From the NCBI GenBank assembly GCA_024704765.1, contig JAKMXF010000321.1:310001-374000 (forward strand): a DNA stretch of 64,000 nucleotides, given 5' to 3'. A model generated the notes under the pieces. It made no database searches. It was not told where the DNA came from and saw nothing but the letters and a program-made list of their open reading frames with translations. The position numbers and the translations under genes are program-made. This stretch comes from Oopsacas minuta (lineage: Eukaryota; Porifera; Hexactinellida; Lyssacinosida; Leucopsacidae). Positions 40,201 to 44,084 of this stretch are shown piece after piece; positions within the stretch are counted from its first letter, which is position 1, and each line of letters starts with the position of its first letter.

Positions 40201-41318
40201 ATCCTATTGTATTACTGCTGTGTAGTTGATATCTCCATGTATGGTATGACTTCTTTATTTGTGAAACACAATAAACGACCCAACCCAATAATACAACAAT
40301 AAAGAGAGGAGTGTAGCCCCACATAGCGAAGTCTGTAATAAACCCGGATAATCTCACGTGACTACTCGACATTGTAATATTTATTAAATCAATACTGCAC
40401 CAGTTTTTATAGTCACAACCAGGAGAAAAATGACGTATATTTATTTGTTTTGTTTACATCAACAATACAACTATTAAATATTACTTATGATCCAAAAGAC
40501 ATGAACCACAACTCTGTGCAATCGTGATTACTGGTCTTTTATGGTTACTTTCAGCTCAATCCCTTTAAATGTTTTGTAATATAGTTTAGTAGAAATATTT
40601 TGTCAACTATATTGCTTACAACACAGTTTATGAAAGCATAGATGTAATACAAGAAATTAAGTATAATTTTGTAATAGGACACTGCTGGTCAGGAAAGGTT
40701 CAGAACTTTAACGCCCTCATACTACAGGGGAGCACATGGTGTTATAATTGGTGAGTAATTACTCATATATTCACACCTTTTCGGTATATCTTATGATTGT
40801 TTACTTGTTGTTCTATTCAAGTTTACGACACAACTTGCGTAGAGTCATTTAACAGTCTACAGACGTGGTACAACGAGATGGGAACGTATTGTACTAATCC
40901 AGATGGTGTAACGATGTTGGTTGGCAACAAGACTGACAGAAAGGTATGCAACTGTTTATTGAAACAAAAAGCAGTTATATTGGTATACTCTATAGGCGGA
41001 GAAGGCTATTACGAGAGAACAGGGCCTGCAATTTGCTAGAAGACACTCTATGCTGTTTATTGAGACAAGGTTAGTATGCTAGCCAAAAATATTATATGTT
41101 CTTCGAGGGAAATTTGAAAAAGTGTTTTGTGAGTATATTGTATGTAATTTAGTGCGAAACTGAATGAACATGTTCAAGTAGCCTTTGAAGAGCTTGTACG
41201 TAAAATCCTACAAACACCTACTCTAATCACAGCTGTTAAAGATAAATATGCTCCCCTCACTATGCCAGACTTAGAGGATTCCAGCGGACAACAGGCCAGT
41301 TGTTCCTACATATGTTAA
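25259..41318 (+). CDS. RAB18: Small GTPase RAB18, with a 14.7-kb intron hosting eight genes
   Basis: RAB18 controls lipid-droplet and ER membrane traffic. I read exons 25259-25326, 25387-25442, 25880-25941, 40678-40750, 40822-40943, 40996-41069 and 41153-41318. The phases match at every junction and give 206 aa. G-box motifs are complete: GDSGVGKS (15-22), the switch I Thr in STIG (about 40), DTAGQE (63-68, created exactly by the exon 3 to exon 4 join), NKTD (122-125) and ETSAK (150-154). The C-terminus is S-C-S-Y-I-C, so Cys at -5 and -1 are the likely prenylation sites; vertebrate RAB18 ends in a CaaX box instead. Intron 3 (25942-40677) contains eight seven-helix genes on both strands. Intron 2 holds a family A MITE. 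Confidence 0.96.
25454..25594 (+). mobile_element. Family A MITE in RAB18 intron 2
   Basis: It begins near CCGTCACCTCCCGTTATATC and ends TATAAGCGGGAGTTTGCTTT. It is a diverged copy with the internal 'ttactttgacggtttgggac' block. Confidence 0.75.
26095..26102 (+). promoter_or_regulatory. TATA box of seven-helix gene 1
   Basis: TATAAATA, 41 bp before the ATG at 26136. Confidence 0.6.
26136..27215 (+). CDS. Seven-transmembrane protein, novel family, member 1
   Basis: This intronless gene codes for 359 aa and is nested in RAB18 intron 3 on the same strand. I count seven hydrophobic segments at about 11-35, 68-88, 130-150, 165-184, 186-206, 249-275 and 306-336. Loops 1, 3 and 5 are rich in Arg and Lys, which places the N-terminus outside and the C-terminus inside, as in GPCRs. 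Family marks are K-R-V-Y-P-L-W after helix 1, Cys108 in the first outer loop followed by S-Y-L-W-W, and N-S-C-W-F at 278-282 after helix 6. NVSYNNT near 291-297 offers N-glycosylation sites. There is no DRY or NPxxY. I do not recognise the family; a chemoreceptor-like role is a guess from topology and array organisation. Confidence 0.85.
   Translation: MEFIDVLFDGVLVLMNLSSSTLLFFSLFWLLFLISELKRVYPLWQYQRRLSTHEGNLKAVDYRNNLVKNSLGLIFVVIELITFSIETLEGIARRLIIEITNKDISNPCVLVEQSYLWWNVQYSVIRILETIRQSGMLLLPAVLTVMVMHLQSIYSGFDRRVSIKKFIILTVASLFALLITKSMLSTLLIAETIYMIALPILFYLLVKNTHSLYSSMQRRVVDISHEGNSHRMLYLREKRLVRTFRWKIIPMYTSAGIGIFGQVLYVMIYAGVGSVFMNSCWFGTQYNIHVNVSYNNTFTEATEYFVFLSRFLYFLTGNLFLWTVIIVNVCILVGVLIEKMRGCYPRHSVSLQACLIENI
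27216..27840. other. Spacer between seven-helix genes 1 and 2
   Basis: No convincing gene is seen. Two short plus-strand frames of 65 and 82 codons have no recognisable features. Confidence 0.4.
27841..27848 (+). promoter_or_regulatory. TATA box of seven-helix gene 2
   Basis: TATATATA, 32 bp before the ATG at 27873. Confidence 0.5.
27873..28985 (+). CDS. Seven-transmembrane protein, novel family, member 2
   Basis: A 370-aa intronless gene in the RAB18 intron, same strand as RAB18 and gene 1. It has the family topology, with hydrophobic segments at about 18-38, 74-94, 135-158, 177-192, 194-214, 255-280 and 315-343. Shared marks are S-K-Y-A-Y-H-T-W after helix 1, G-N-C111 with S-W-L seven residues on, L-G-W-R-H-Q-D-A-E-Y in the third inner loop, and Q-N-P-C288-W-F after helix 6. 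The W-x-x-x-D-x-E-Y element is also in members 5, 6 and 8 in variant forms. N-C-T at 110-112 could be glycosylated. The C-terminal tail is basic and cytoplasmic. Confidence 0.85.
   Translation: MPVIDDSFVILGRKIFSFVFEFSILILLLLSVQWVCYLYRDSKYAYHTWKYKISCYTFEEWIEGRNFKHRYYKNIYLIIFLCSDMIMCVSLLPQAVLRLFDITPFHSIGNCTFKNYSWLQEYYNGGRTLWVLESIRLSSLVLETGFFQLILLYLIEVYTTVNQKPIKYHPIFKRLSLNIVLSLLIFVLNLDDHTFMFGQILYAVVLPIYAVVTIKYARRLSMVLGWRHQDAEYIYSQNNAILLNEERVILRYRRTIVPLYLTLLIVSLGQVVYIIVYVLIDTILQNPCWFTEIYRFSYTNANTLLPNDLQFYWTSAGLGANVVWLSTGMIFFWTIIVVNIYHFVSEFYQEYKRRKLFKDRELVRRLIPSQ
28986..29930. other. Spacer with a possible ORF relic and a family B MITE
   Basis: A minus-strand frame at 29111-29446 (111 codons, with the run KNRGGYSYLIYSYLSIIELT) has somewhat coding-like composition but no partner exon, so I leave it uncalled. 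A family B element lies at 29683-29852. Confidence 0.35.
29683..29852 (+). mobile_element. Family B MITE in the RAB18 intron
   Basis: It starts CTGTAACTTCTACAAACAGG and has the family body GAGCGAATTCCTAGTCCCAT; its right end TGTAATTGTGGAGGTT is the inverted terminus. Confidence 0.7.
29931..31058 (-). CDS. Seven-transmembrane protein, novel family, member 3
   Basis: A 375-aa intronless gene on the strand opposite to RAB18. Hydrophobic segments fall at about 8-35, 68-88, 136-158, 170-188, 194-218, 250-275 and 312-336. Marks are K-S-Y-K-A-W-R (41-47), V-G-N-C110 followed by D-S-W-L-W, and V-N-Y-C283-W-V. The second and third inner loops are basic. The second Cys motif has Tyr where most members have Pro, Ser or Asn. 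The C-terminal 35 residues are charged. Function is unknown; it is clearly a paralogue of its neighbours by spacing of the two Cys (173 residues apart). Confidence 0.85.
   Translation of the reverse strand: MVHSWQHIVAIISIGLIWISAIIIFIVMISWLMKFLRMITKSYKAWRAHTGGYREEDTGYALRQEFAKHILCVVFISTLLLLIPIMAIHNGGVVYVFDNTDRADRTVGNCSIHYDSWLWNKINEPIEYGWALHSQWQPFAVLAMASFELILLQLITAQYANNKRVLTWQVKVTAIIAILEFIAVFLLNCWLETIFFGHSLYVFLILIHLLIIDICLIQFYCLMRKQIADLAHLKSREYYASLSYKLHYELFIIPMVCLVHIMILIEIIFAISIIAETAVVNYCWVDVTYPWNYEIAEQVNIQFEHYSSYWIQFLNISRQILGFLVMMYLLIVQCVYSFREWRKEKAAKKRDPDGCVMQESDDIIAPLLNNGKGIN
31092..31099 (-). promoter_or_regulatory. TATA box of seven-helix gene 3
   Basis: TATAAATA on the minus strand, 41 bp before the ATG at 31058. 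Confidence 0.6.
31100..32003. other. Spacer between seven-helix genes 3 and 4
   Basis: A 99-codon minus-strand frame at 31171-31470 lacks family motifs and helices, so I do not call it a gene. The rest is AT-rich; near 31660-31800 is a stretch resembling a decayed inverted-repeat element. Confidence 0.35.
32004..33125 (-). CDS. Seven-transmembrane protein, novel family, member 4
   Basis: A 373-aa intronless gene in the RAB18 intron. Segments at about 14-36, 74-98, 142-163, 180-197, 202-226, 258-284 and 312-347 are hydrophobic. Marks are K-M-S-Y-R-S-W (42-48), Q-K-C116 followed by S-T-W-L, and L-N-P-C292-W-L-E-E-V-Y-G. The last motif closely matches member 7 (NPCWFKHVYG). The first outer loop is the longest charged one among the nested members after member 7. 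The C-terminus ends in a short Ser/Thr-rich tail. Function unknown. Confidence 0.85.
   Translation of the reverse strand: MNQSHVFHDVLLYGTGFPLGVTAFLVFAVSLGWLIYMSGKVKMSYRSWIFYKDYYKYNSEYFDVIMSHRNTYFKNVLIFLFLIVDVLMLLFVFIDGIIAETEKSYLHPNDTLSQKCRIQESTWLSFKLNHNHPEVSIIESLWQVLAVTEMTIFNMIYLVLIQTYSHEPQHNNNLIKLFSSYIPIEMATIFILNIFKCTVLLGRLAFTIFLQFHMILNIYYSWLLWQRLKRYKIDMTYFMSQESREFTVFDKVTIRYKWLTIWNVCLLQFIVLTLIAFTVVNVFGETILLNPCWLEEVYGCKIHRFDINAHVFRLVTYLIICVRDWAISAHLLYILVVQVVILLIHVVMRCRRTKTSGFVQINTPLSHRNGGWQ
33157..33164 (-). promoter_or_regulatory. TATA box of seven-helix gene 4
   Basis: TATAAAAA on the minus strand, 39 bp before the ATG at 33125. Confidence 0.6.
33165..33754. other. Spacer between seven-helix genes 4 and 5
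   Basis: I see no gene or repeat that I can name in this stretch. Confidence 0.35.
33755..34870 (-). CDS. Seven-transmembrane protein, novel family, member 5
   Basis: A 371-aa intronless gene. Hydrophobic segments lie at about 18-38, 68-94, 134-155, 176-192, 200-221, 255-283 and 308-340. Marks are A-K-N-N-Y-K-Q-W-R (41-49), E-N-C108 with E-T-W-L, L-K-W-Y-Q-A-D in the third inner loop, and L-N-N-C290-W-F. The outer loop has N-L-T and N-E-T sequons, which supports its placement outside. Its two Cys are 182 residues apart, the widest in the family. The tail is basic (VRRRRLDKFIRMR). Confidence 0.85.
   Translation of the reverse strand: MGVLAHILHYSYVIEIGMQMIAGPMVILISLIWLSYFIKQAKNNYKQWRVNIYEGHEGLKRKVFFHKSALISTLLIADMIMCVASFAESATYLISSSNLTIDLKTENCKIRNETWLASIVFEREHSSSYFEGIWQSAVLAEFCIFISILRYFTCIYTQSLASYKKKRDYSLKKEKMTFLVIMVPQTLLLLCFDTSPDMIMTGQLIFGILALIYWWLTLKYAMELYKKLKWYQADMKDELDTIQKNNDVYNFKLYKSAIIILLLVSFLFIFAEFAYIVCNVWIGTIVLNNCWFIRHFPIETKISISHEAENYYRYVTFTCIILRDMTAIVFLISVLVLNAYFVVTEHVRRRRLDKFIRMRLCTENLKKPLLA
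34904..34911 (-). promoter_or_regulatory. TATA box of seven-helix gene 5
   Basis: TATAAATA on the minus strand, 41 bp before the ATG at 34870. Confidence 0.6.
34912..35341. other. Spacer between seven-helix genes 5 and 6
   Basis: No gene is seen; a 71-codon plus-strand frame at 35145-35360 overlaps the end of gene 6 and looks spurious. Confidence 0.35.
35342..36430 (-). CDS. Seven-transmembrane protein, novel family, member 6
   Basis: An intronless gene of 362 aa. I start it at the ATG at 36430 (MILLVVYKAF): the frame is open four codons further, but only to a TTG, and the TATA box then lies at the usual distance. It has seven hydrophobic segments in the family pattern. First outer-loop motif is V-N-N-C107 followed by G-S-Y-L, so Tyr replaces the family Trp. 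After helix 6 comes L-N-N-C281-W-V. It is the most diverged nested member in the first inner loop, where K-x-x-Y-x-x-W is replaced by K-T-T-L-T-D-I. The third inner loop keeps M-R-Q-Q-D-L-E-H. Confidence 0.84.
   Translation of the reverse strand: MILLVVYKAFSYVTISIFCLFLLISVSWIIHFFLKLKTTLTDINNIKQRPSDAESEVRLLNYKNRFFKSILFSFYLLIESLCVVSMITELSFNLAHSKNNTIYVNNCSLYGGSYLHLRYEKVFASAMAVRKGLVVYVTLLFLLILLYFNNVYKFKERFAYSAKQVLWLFVTFLPALLVAITTFLPWTILIDWILNSIVLIVAFFAGVHYAKKLNVQLKMRQQDLEHADGIDVVDLRTHSQQIRQYRLFIKPIFIIGQYLLISKIIDELVKEFVGTILLNNCWVEKTFRIQFPLNISSKAEDIYSILQLVVTTNLTVAICLLMITLIIMNMLLICNKINSKRRVYRTHFKSSTPLLGNYRGIV
36459..36466 (-). promoter_or_regulatory. TATA box of seven-helix gene 6
   Basis: TATAAAAA on the minus strand, 36 bp before the ATG at 36430. 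Confidence 0.6.
36467..37857. other. Gene-free spacer between seven-helix genes 6 and 7
   Basis: This is the longest empty stretch of the array (1.4 kb). It is AT-rich and I see no reading frame with coding character. A short perfect hairpin, CTTCAATCAGG facing CCTGATTGAAG, lies at about 37286-37317. Confidence 0.4.
37858..37865 (+). promoter_or_regulatory. Possible TATA box of seven-helix gene 7
   Basis: TATATAAG lies only 22 bp before the ATG at 37880. Another AT-rich candidate (TATTTAAATA) is about 52 bp upstream. This member does not follow the 32-42 bp spacing of the others. Confidence 0.35.
37880..39019 (+). CDS. Seven-transmembrane protein, novel family, member 7
   Basis: A 379-aa intronless gene, the longest of the family. 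It has hydrophobic segments at about 20-46, 78-98, 140-163, 174-197, 199-220, 262-292 and 326-352. The first outer loop is extended and carries S-N-S-C119 with V-G-W-L-Y-R-L-Y; after helix 6 comes I-N-P-C298-W-F-K-H-V-Y-G. N-terminal N-S-T at 4-6 is a possible glycosylation site, in line with an outside N-terminus. The first inner loop lacks the K-x-x-Y-x-x-W motif. Gene order places it between two minus-strand members. Confidence 0.85.
   Translation: MDSNSTHHFPVISNYHFTSVLLRILLTINIFVIFIWITYLFKLLVIQIVRYFKIAKSNFPGSNDYEEQYRVKVDILKYSFVIGCFTCELFSEMFGFSAGEVVRAYPITGFTPFRLSNSCELLPVGWLYRLYQFPIAYRIFHALWCCFTILAISLFLWLFHILTKVYRKSLNQIRYVFPIIILTLSVLINFILSVVLQTVVFGNILYCLFVVMLYIAVIIEVRRFGRVLEEIRNGSILNVENSFEKEYYMIKLSHDKRTIRKYGTVVSLILFLLGLDLFSQSIYIIFNVFIYSILINPCWFKHVYGIPLNFQLTSHTIDNLELSADYLILFRDIMSGCYFFGFICFNTGMLIIPIMHSVFKKLSKTREIEVNDLKEKLLQ
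39284..40372 (-). CDS. Seven-transmembrane protein, novel family, member 8
   Basis: A 362-aa intronless gene, the last in the RAB18 intron, ending 305 bp before RAB18 exon 4. Segments at about 17-37, 66-88, 130-151, 168-186, 189-207, 248-275 and 302-330 are hydrophobic. Marks are K-K-S-Y-H-T-W-R-Y (40-48, nearly as in member 2), P-N-C109 followed by N-S-W-L-Y, T-W-Q-I-K-D-F-E-Y in the third inner loop, and L-N-S-C280-W-I. N-L-T near 102 is a sequon in the outer loop. Strong similarity of inner-loop motifs to members 2 and 5 supports common descent by local duplication. Confidence 0.85.
   Translation of the reverse strand: MSSSHVRLSGFITDFAMWGYTPLFIVVLLGWVVYCVSQIKKSYHTWRYQLHSSNTIGYINSKTALIRNILLLSIVLVEVGNSLTVFTIQNLFATVWKSNKANLTIAPNCELDKNSWLYDFEKVSYVNWLLEGLRQTLYIFELILIRLTVLHLKAAFMKEKLRQKQIFSKLFLCITLPIVLILCSFSQSFAIGFGFSLFIIQFLIVHCLRDFKRLFMLITWQIKDFEYSNEHDFPLKYHKKCIQMRKAQLVLSVFFQAYILSCFLYFTIVLVLQTFLLNSCWINYNFNLQISNLEFDKEIFYKACYIVWMIRTVTGLLVIGYLSVLSVLYFCSIVYDRILIEIRTSKVCRCLYKPQLKQPLLV
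40404..40411 (-). promoter_or_regulatory. TATA box of seven-helix gene 8
   Basis: TATAAAAA on the minus strand, 39 bp before the ATG at 40372. Confidence 0.6.
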
Positions 41319-41936
41319 CCACCCTACTCACTTACTGTGGTTTTAAGATGTACATTTATAACTTTCTGTCAGAGTTTGTATTGATTTTACACAATTCGAT
41401 TCTATAATCGATTCTGTAGTTACCTAGCTTGTGTATTGTAATGTGAGATTACAGATATTTTCCTTTTGTAAGGGTAAATTTCAAAAATATTAAATTTATA
41501 ATTACAGATAACTCTCGTTTATATATTGAAGCTCTAGAGACCGCGAAATTCTTTGATATAACCAATGTCACTTATGTACAGTCAACTTCTGTTATATCGA
41601 AAAGCCCGCTTATATCAAAGTCTGAAATTGTATACATATTGTACAAAAACCGTCAAGATAACACCAAAATCATAGGCTATATCGAAGTAATTATCGTGGT
41701 CCCTTGAGCATCGAAAGAATGAGGGTTGCTGTATGGTACGCATTAACGGTTTGGGACAATATTAAAACAATTTTAGACTTGGATATAAGCGGATATTCGA
41801 TTTATCGGGAGTTTACTATCTCCAATTCAAGTAAGCTACCATTGACTAAATTTGGGAAATATTCCATCTAGTAAATTACAAAATACTAATCATTGCAAAT
41901 GTAATCAGTGGTTTGTTATCGTAGACAGATTGCGTA
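41319..41936. other. Intergenic region with nested family A copies
   Basis: After the RAB18 stop there is no gene until AIFM3-like. From about 41508 to 41820 several pieces of family A lie next to each other in both orientations, as if elements had inserted into or beside one another. Confidence 0.5.
41577..41735 (-). mobile_element. Family A MITE
   Basis: It begins CAGTCAACTTCTGTTATATC and ends AATGAGGGTTGCTGTA. A truncated second piece precedes it (from about 41508) and a third follows to about 41820. Confidence 0.65.
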
Positions 41937-43658
41937 ATGCAATTTATGAGAATATATTCGCTTAAACTTGTTTACTTACCAAAACTTTTCCATAACCACT
42001 CGTACGCAATAAACTTACCAAACCGATTAACATTCCAATATACCAGAATGGCTTCTAAGGTATCAGACCCCTCCCAGATGGATACAACAGTTATTGACCA
42101 AGAGGTACTTAATCTCACTGATCTGCCCCCTGGGGTCATGAAACAAGTGGAGCTGCAGGACGGTTATAAAGTTCTGCTCGTGAACAATGAAGGGATAATC
42201 TCTGCATTGGCAAATGCATGTACTCATTACGGAGCCCCGCTTATAAACGGTGATAAGATTGGTAATACTATTCGGTGTCCTTGGCATGGGGCATGTTTCA
42301 ATACAATCACAGGAGATATTGAAGATTTCCCCGGCCTGGACAGTCTTAAGAAGTATGATGCTACTGTCGCTAATGGTAAAATAAGAGTACGAGCTAAAGT
42401 ATCAGATTTAACTCAGAAAAAACGCACGAAAGGAATGGTAAAATATTCAGAGAAAAATAATAATGTCGTCCTTCTGGTCGGAGGCGGGCCTGCTTCTACT
42501 GTTTGTGCTGAGACACTACGTCAAGAGGGATATGACGGGAAGATTGTCATGGCATGTAAGGAAAAGTTTCTACCGTACGATCGTCCTAAAGGTTCAAAAG
42601 CTATGGAGACGAAACCTGAAAGTATTTCTCTAAGAAAGGAAGAGTTTTATATAGATAACGGGATCCAAGTTATGCTGGGTAAAGAAGCTACAAGTATTGA
42701 TATTGACAAGAAAGAAGCCGGGTTCAAAGATGGATCCAGACAGAAATACGATCAGCTGCTTCTAGCAACTGGAACTGAATGTCGGACACTTCCAATCCCT
42801 GGCAAAGACCTCAAAGGTTTGTACACGCTGCGAACCATGGATGAGGGAAATGCTATATTCTCTGCCGCTAAAGACAAGACCGTAGCGATCATTGGTGCTT
42901 CTTTCATTGGTATGGAGGTAGGATCTTGTCTTGTTAAAATAGCTAAATCAGTCACTTGCATTGAATACGCACCTTTTCCATTCCCTGTACTGGGAAAGGA
43001 AGTAGGAATGGGACTTAAGGAATTCTCTGCACAGCAAGGTGTTAAGTTCGAGTTAGGTGTGAGAGTAGAAGAATACATAGGAGAGGGGGGAGAGATCAAA
43101 GGTGTGAAACTCTCTGAGGGTAGAGTGATCCCCTGTGACATGGCAGTGGTAGCAGTAGGCGTCAGACCGAGTACTGATTTCCTGATTGGTTCTGGTATAA
43201 ATCTTAATAAAGATGGATCTATATCTACAAATGAATTCCTCGCGGTTAAGCCAGACATATTTGCTGCTGGAGATATTGCTATGTTTCCTAGTCCATTTGG
43301 TTACGGGGAATCTGTACGTATTGAACATTGGCAGATTGCACTTAATCACGGACGTGTAGCCGCTATGAATATCCTCAAAAGACAAACACCAGTTGATACA
43401 GTCCCCTTTTTCTGGACTGTCCTGTTTGGGAAAAGTGTACGCTACTGTGGATACTCGAGGGGATATGATAAATTCGTTTTTGAAGGTTCAATCGCTGACC
43501 TAAAGTTTGTGGGATATTATTTGAGAGAGGGGAAGCTTGTTGCGGTTGTTGGACTAAATTCTGATCCAAAAGTATCCCATTATGCGAACAAAATGAAAAT
43601 TGGACAATTCTCTACACTAGAAGAGCTGAGACAGACTACTACGCTTCACGAGCCCTGA
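41937..43658 (+). CDS. AIFM3: AIFM3-like Rieske/FAD-NAD(P)H oxidoreductase
   Basis: This protein combines a Rieske 2Fe-2S domain with a pyridine-nucleotide disulfide oxidoreductase fold, as in apoptosis-inducing factor 3. The intronless frame codes for 573 aa. Residues 1-40 are basic and hydrophobic without acids, a likely mitochondrial targeting segment; a second Met at 38 would give a form without it. The Rieske ligands are C95-T-H97 and C114-P-W-H117. The FAD-binding G-x-G-x-x-A motif VGGGPAS lies near 181-187 and the NAD motif AIIGASFIGMEVG near 320. The C-terminal dimerisation domain has FFWTVLFGKSVRYCGY. All cofactor residues look intact. Confidence 0.94.
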   Translation: MQFMRIYSLKLVYLPKLFHNHSYAINLPNRLTFQYTRMASKVSDPSQMDTTVIDQEVLNLTDLPPGVMKQVELQDGYKVLLVNNEGIISALANACTHYGAPLINGDKIGNTIRCPWHGACFNTITGDIEDFPGLDSLKKYDATVANGKIRVRAKVSDLTQKKRTKGMVKYSEKNNNVVLLVGGGPASTVCAETLRQEGYDGKIVMACKEKFLPYDRPKGSKAMETKPESISLRKEEFYIDNGIQVMLGKEATSIDIDKKEAGFKDGSRQKYDQLLLATGTECRTLPIPGKDLKGLYTLRTMDEGNAIFSAAKDKTVAIIGASFIGMEVGSCLVKIAKSVTCIEYAPFPFPVLGKEVGMGLKEFSAQQGVKFELGVRVEEYIGEGGEIKGVKLSEGRVIPCDMAVVAVGVRPSTDFLIGSGINLNKDGSISTNEFLAVKPDIFAAGDIAMFPSPFGYGESVRIEHWQIALNHGRVAAMNILKRQTPVDTVPFFWTVLFGKSVRYCGYSRGYDKFVFEGSIADLKFVGYYLREGKLVAVVGLNSDPKVSHYANKMKIGQFSTLEELRQTTTLHEP

Positions 43659-44084
43659 TAACCTATAGGTCTGAATTTAGAGTGTTGAGTAATTTCGTAT
43701 TTTTGCTGTGTCGACAGTATTGAACTTGGTGCTTGGATAATTTTAGTATTTTTCTCTGTGTTATGTTTATTGTGCGTCTTAGAAATATTCAATTAATATA
43801 TATTATGCAGAAATGCTGTCGGCACTGTTTGTAATTTTGTAATTTTGTTTTCCAAAATTGGATACAAATAACAGGAATAATAGCAAAGTAATCATATAAA
43901 CCGCATTGCGATTACAACTTCACTTTTGTGGTGCAAATAATGAGCAATTATACTGAAAAGAAAATTTCCAATGCATCTGCCGGACAGCTCTTTATGGCTG
44001 CTGCATACACGAATACAGCATTTGTATATACTCATAAGAATTATATTTATTTATTCTAATGCTATTTCAAGATTTGATTTTCAA
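43659..44084. other. Intergenic region between AIFM3-like and SWEET
   Basis: I see no gene or repeat here. A longer plus-strand frame starts at 43971, but its first 38 codons are not SWEET-like and the family start is the ATG at 44085. Confidence 0.4.

Noticed and set aside
42752-43385. Two long minus-strand frames opposite AIFM3-like
   Set aside because: Both overlap an unmistakable oxidoreductase on the plus strand and show no family features.
43971-44084. Upstream extension of the SWEET first exon
   Set aside because: The extra 38 residues are not found in SWEET proteins; the ATG at 44085 gives the normal N-terminus.
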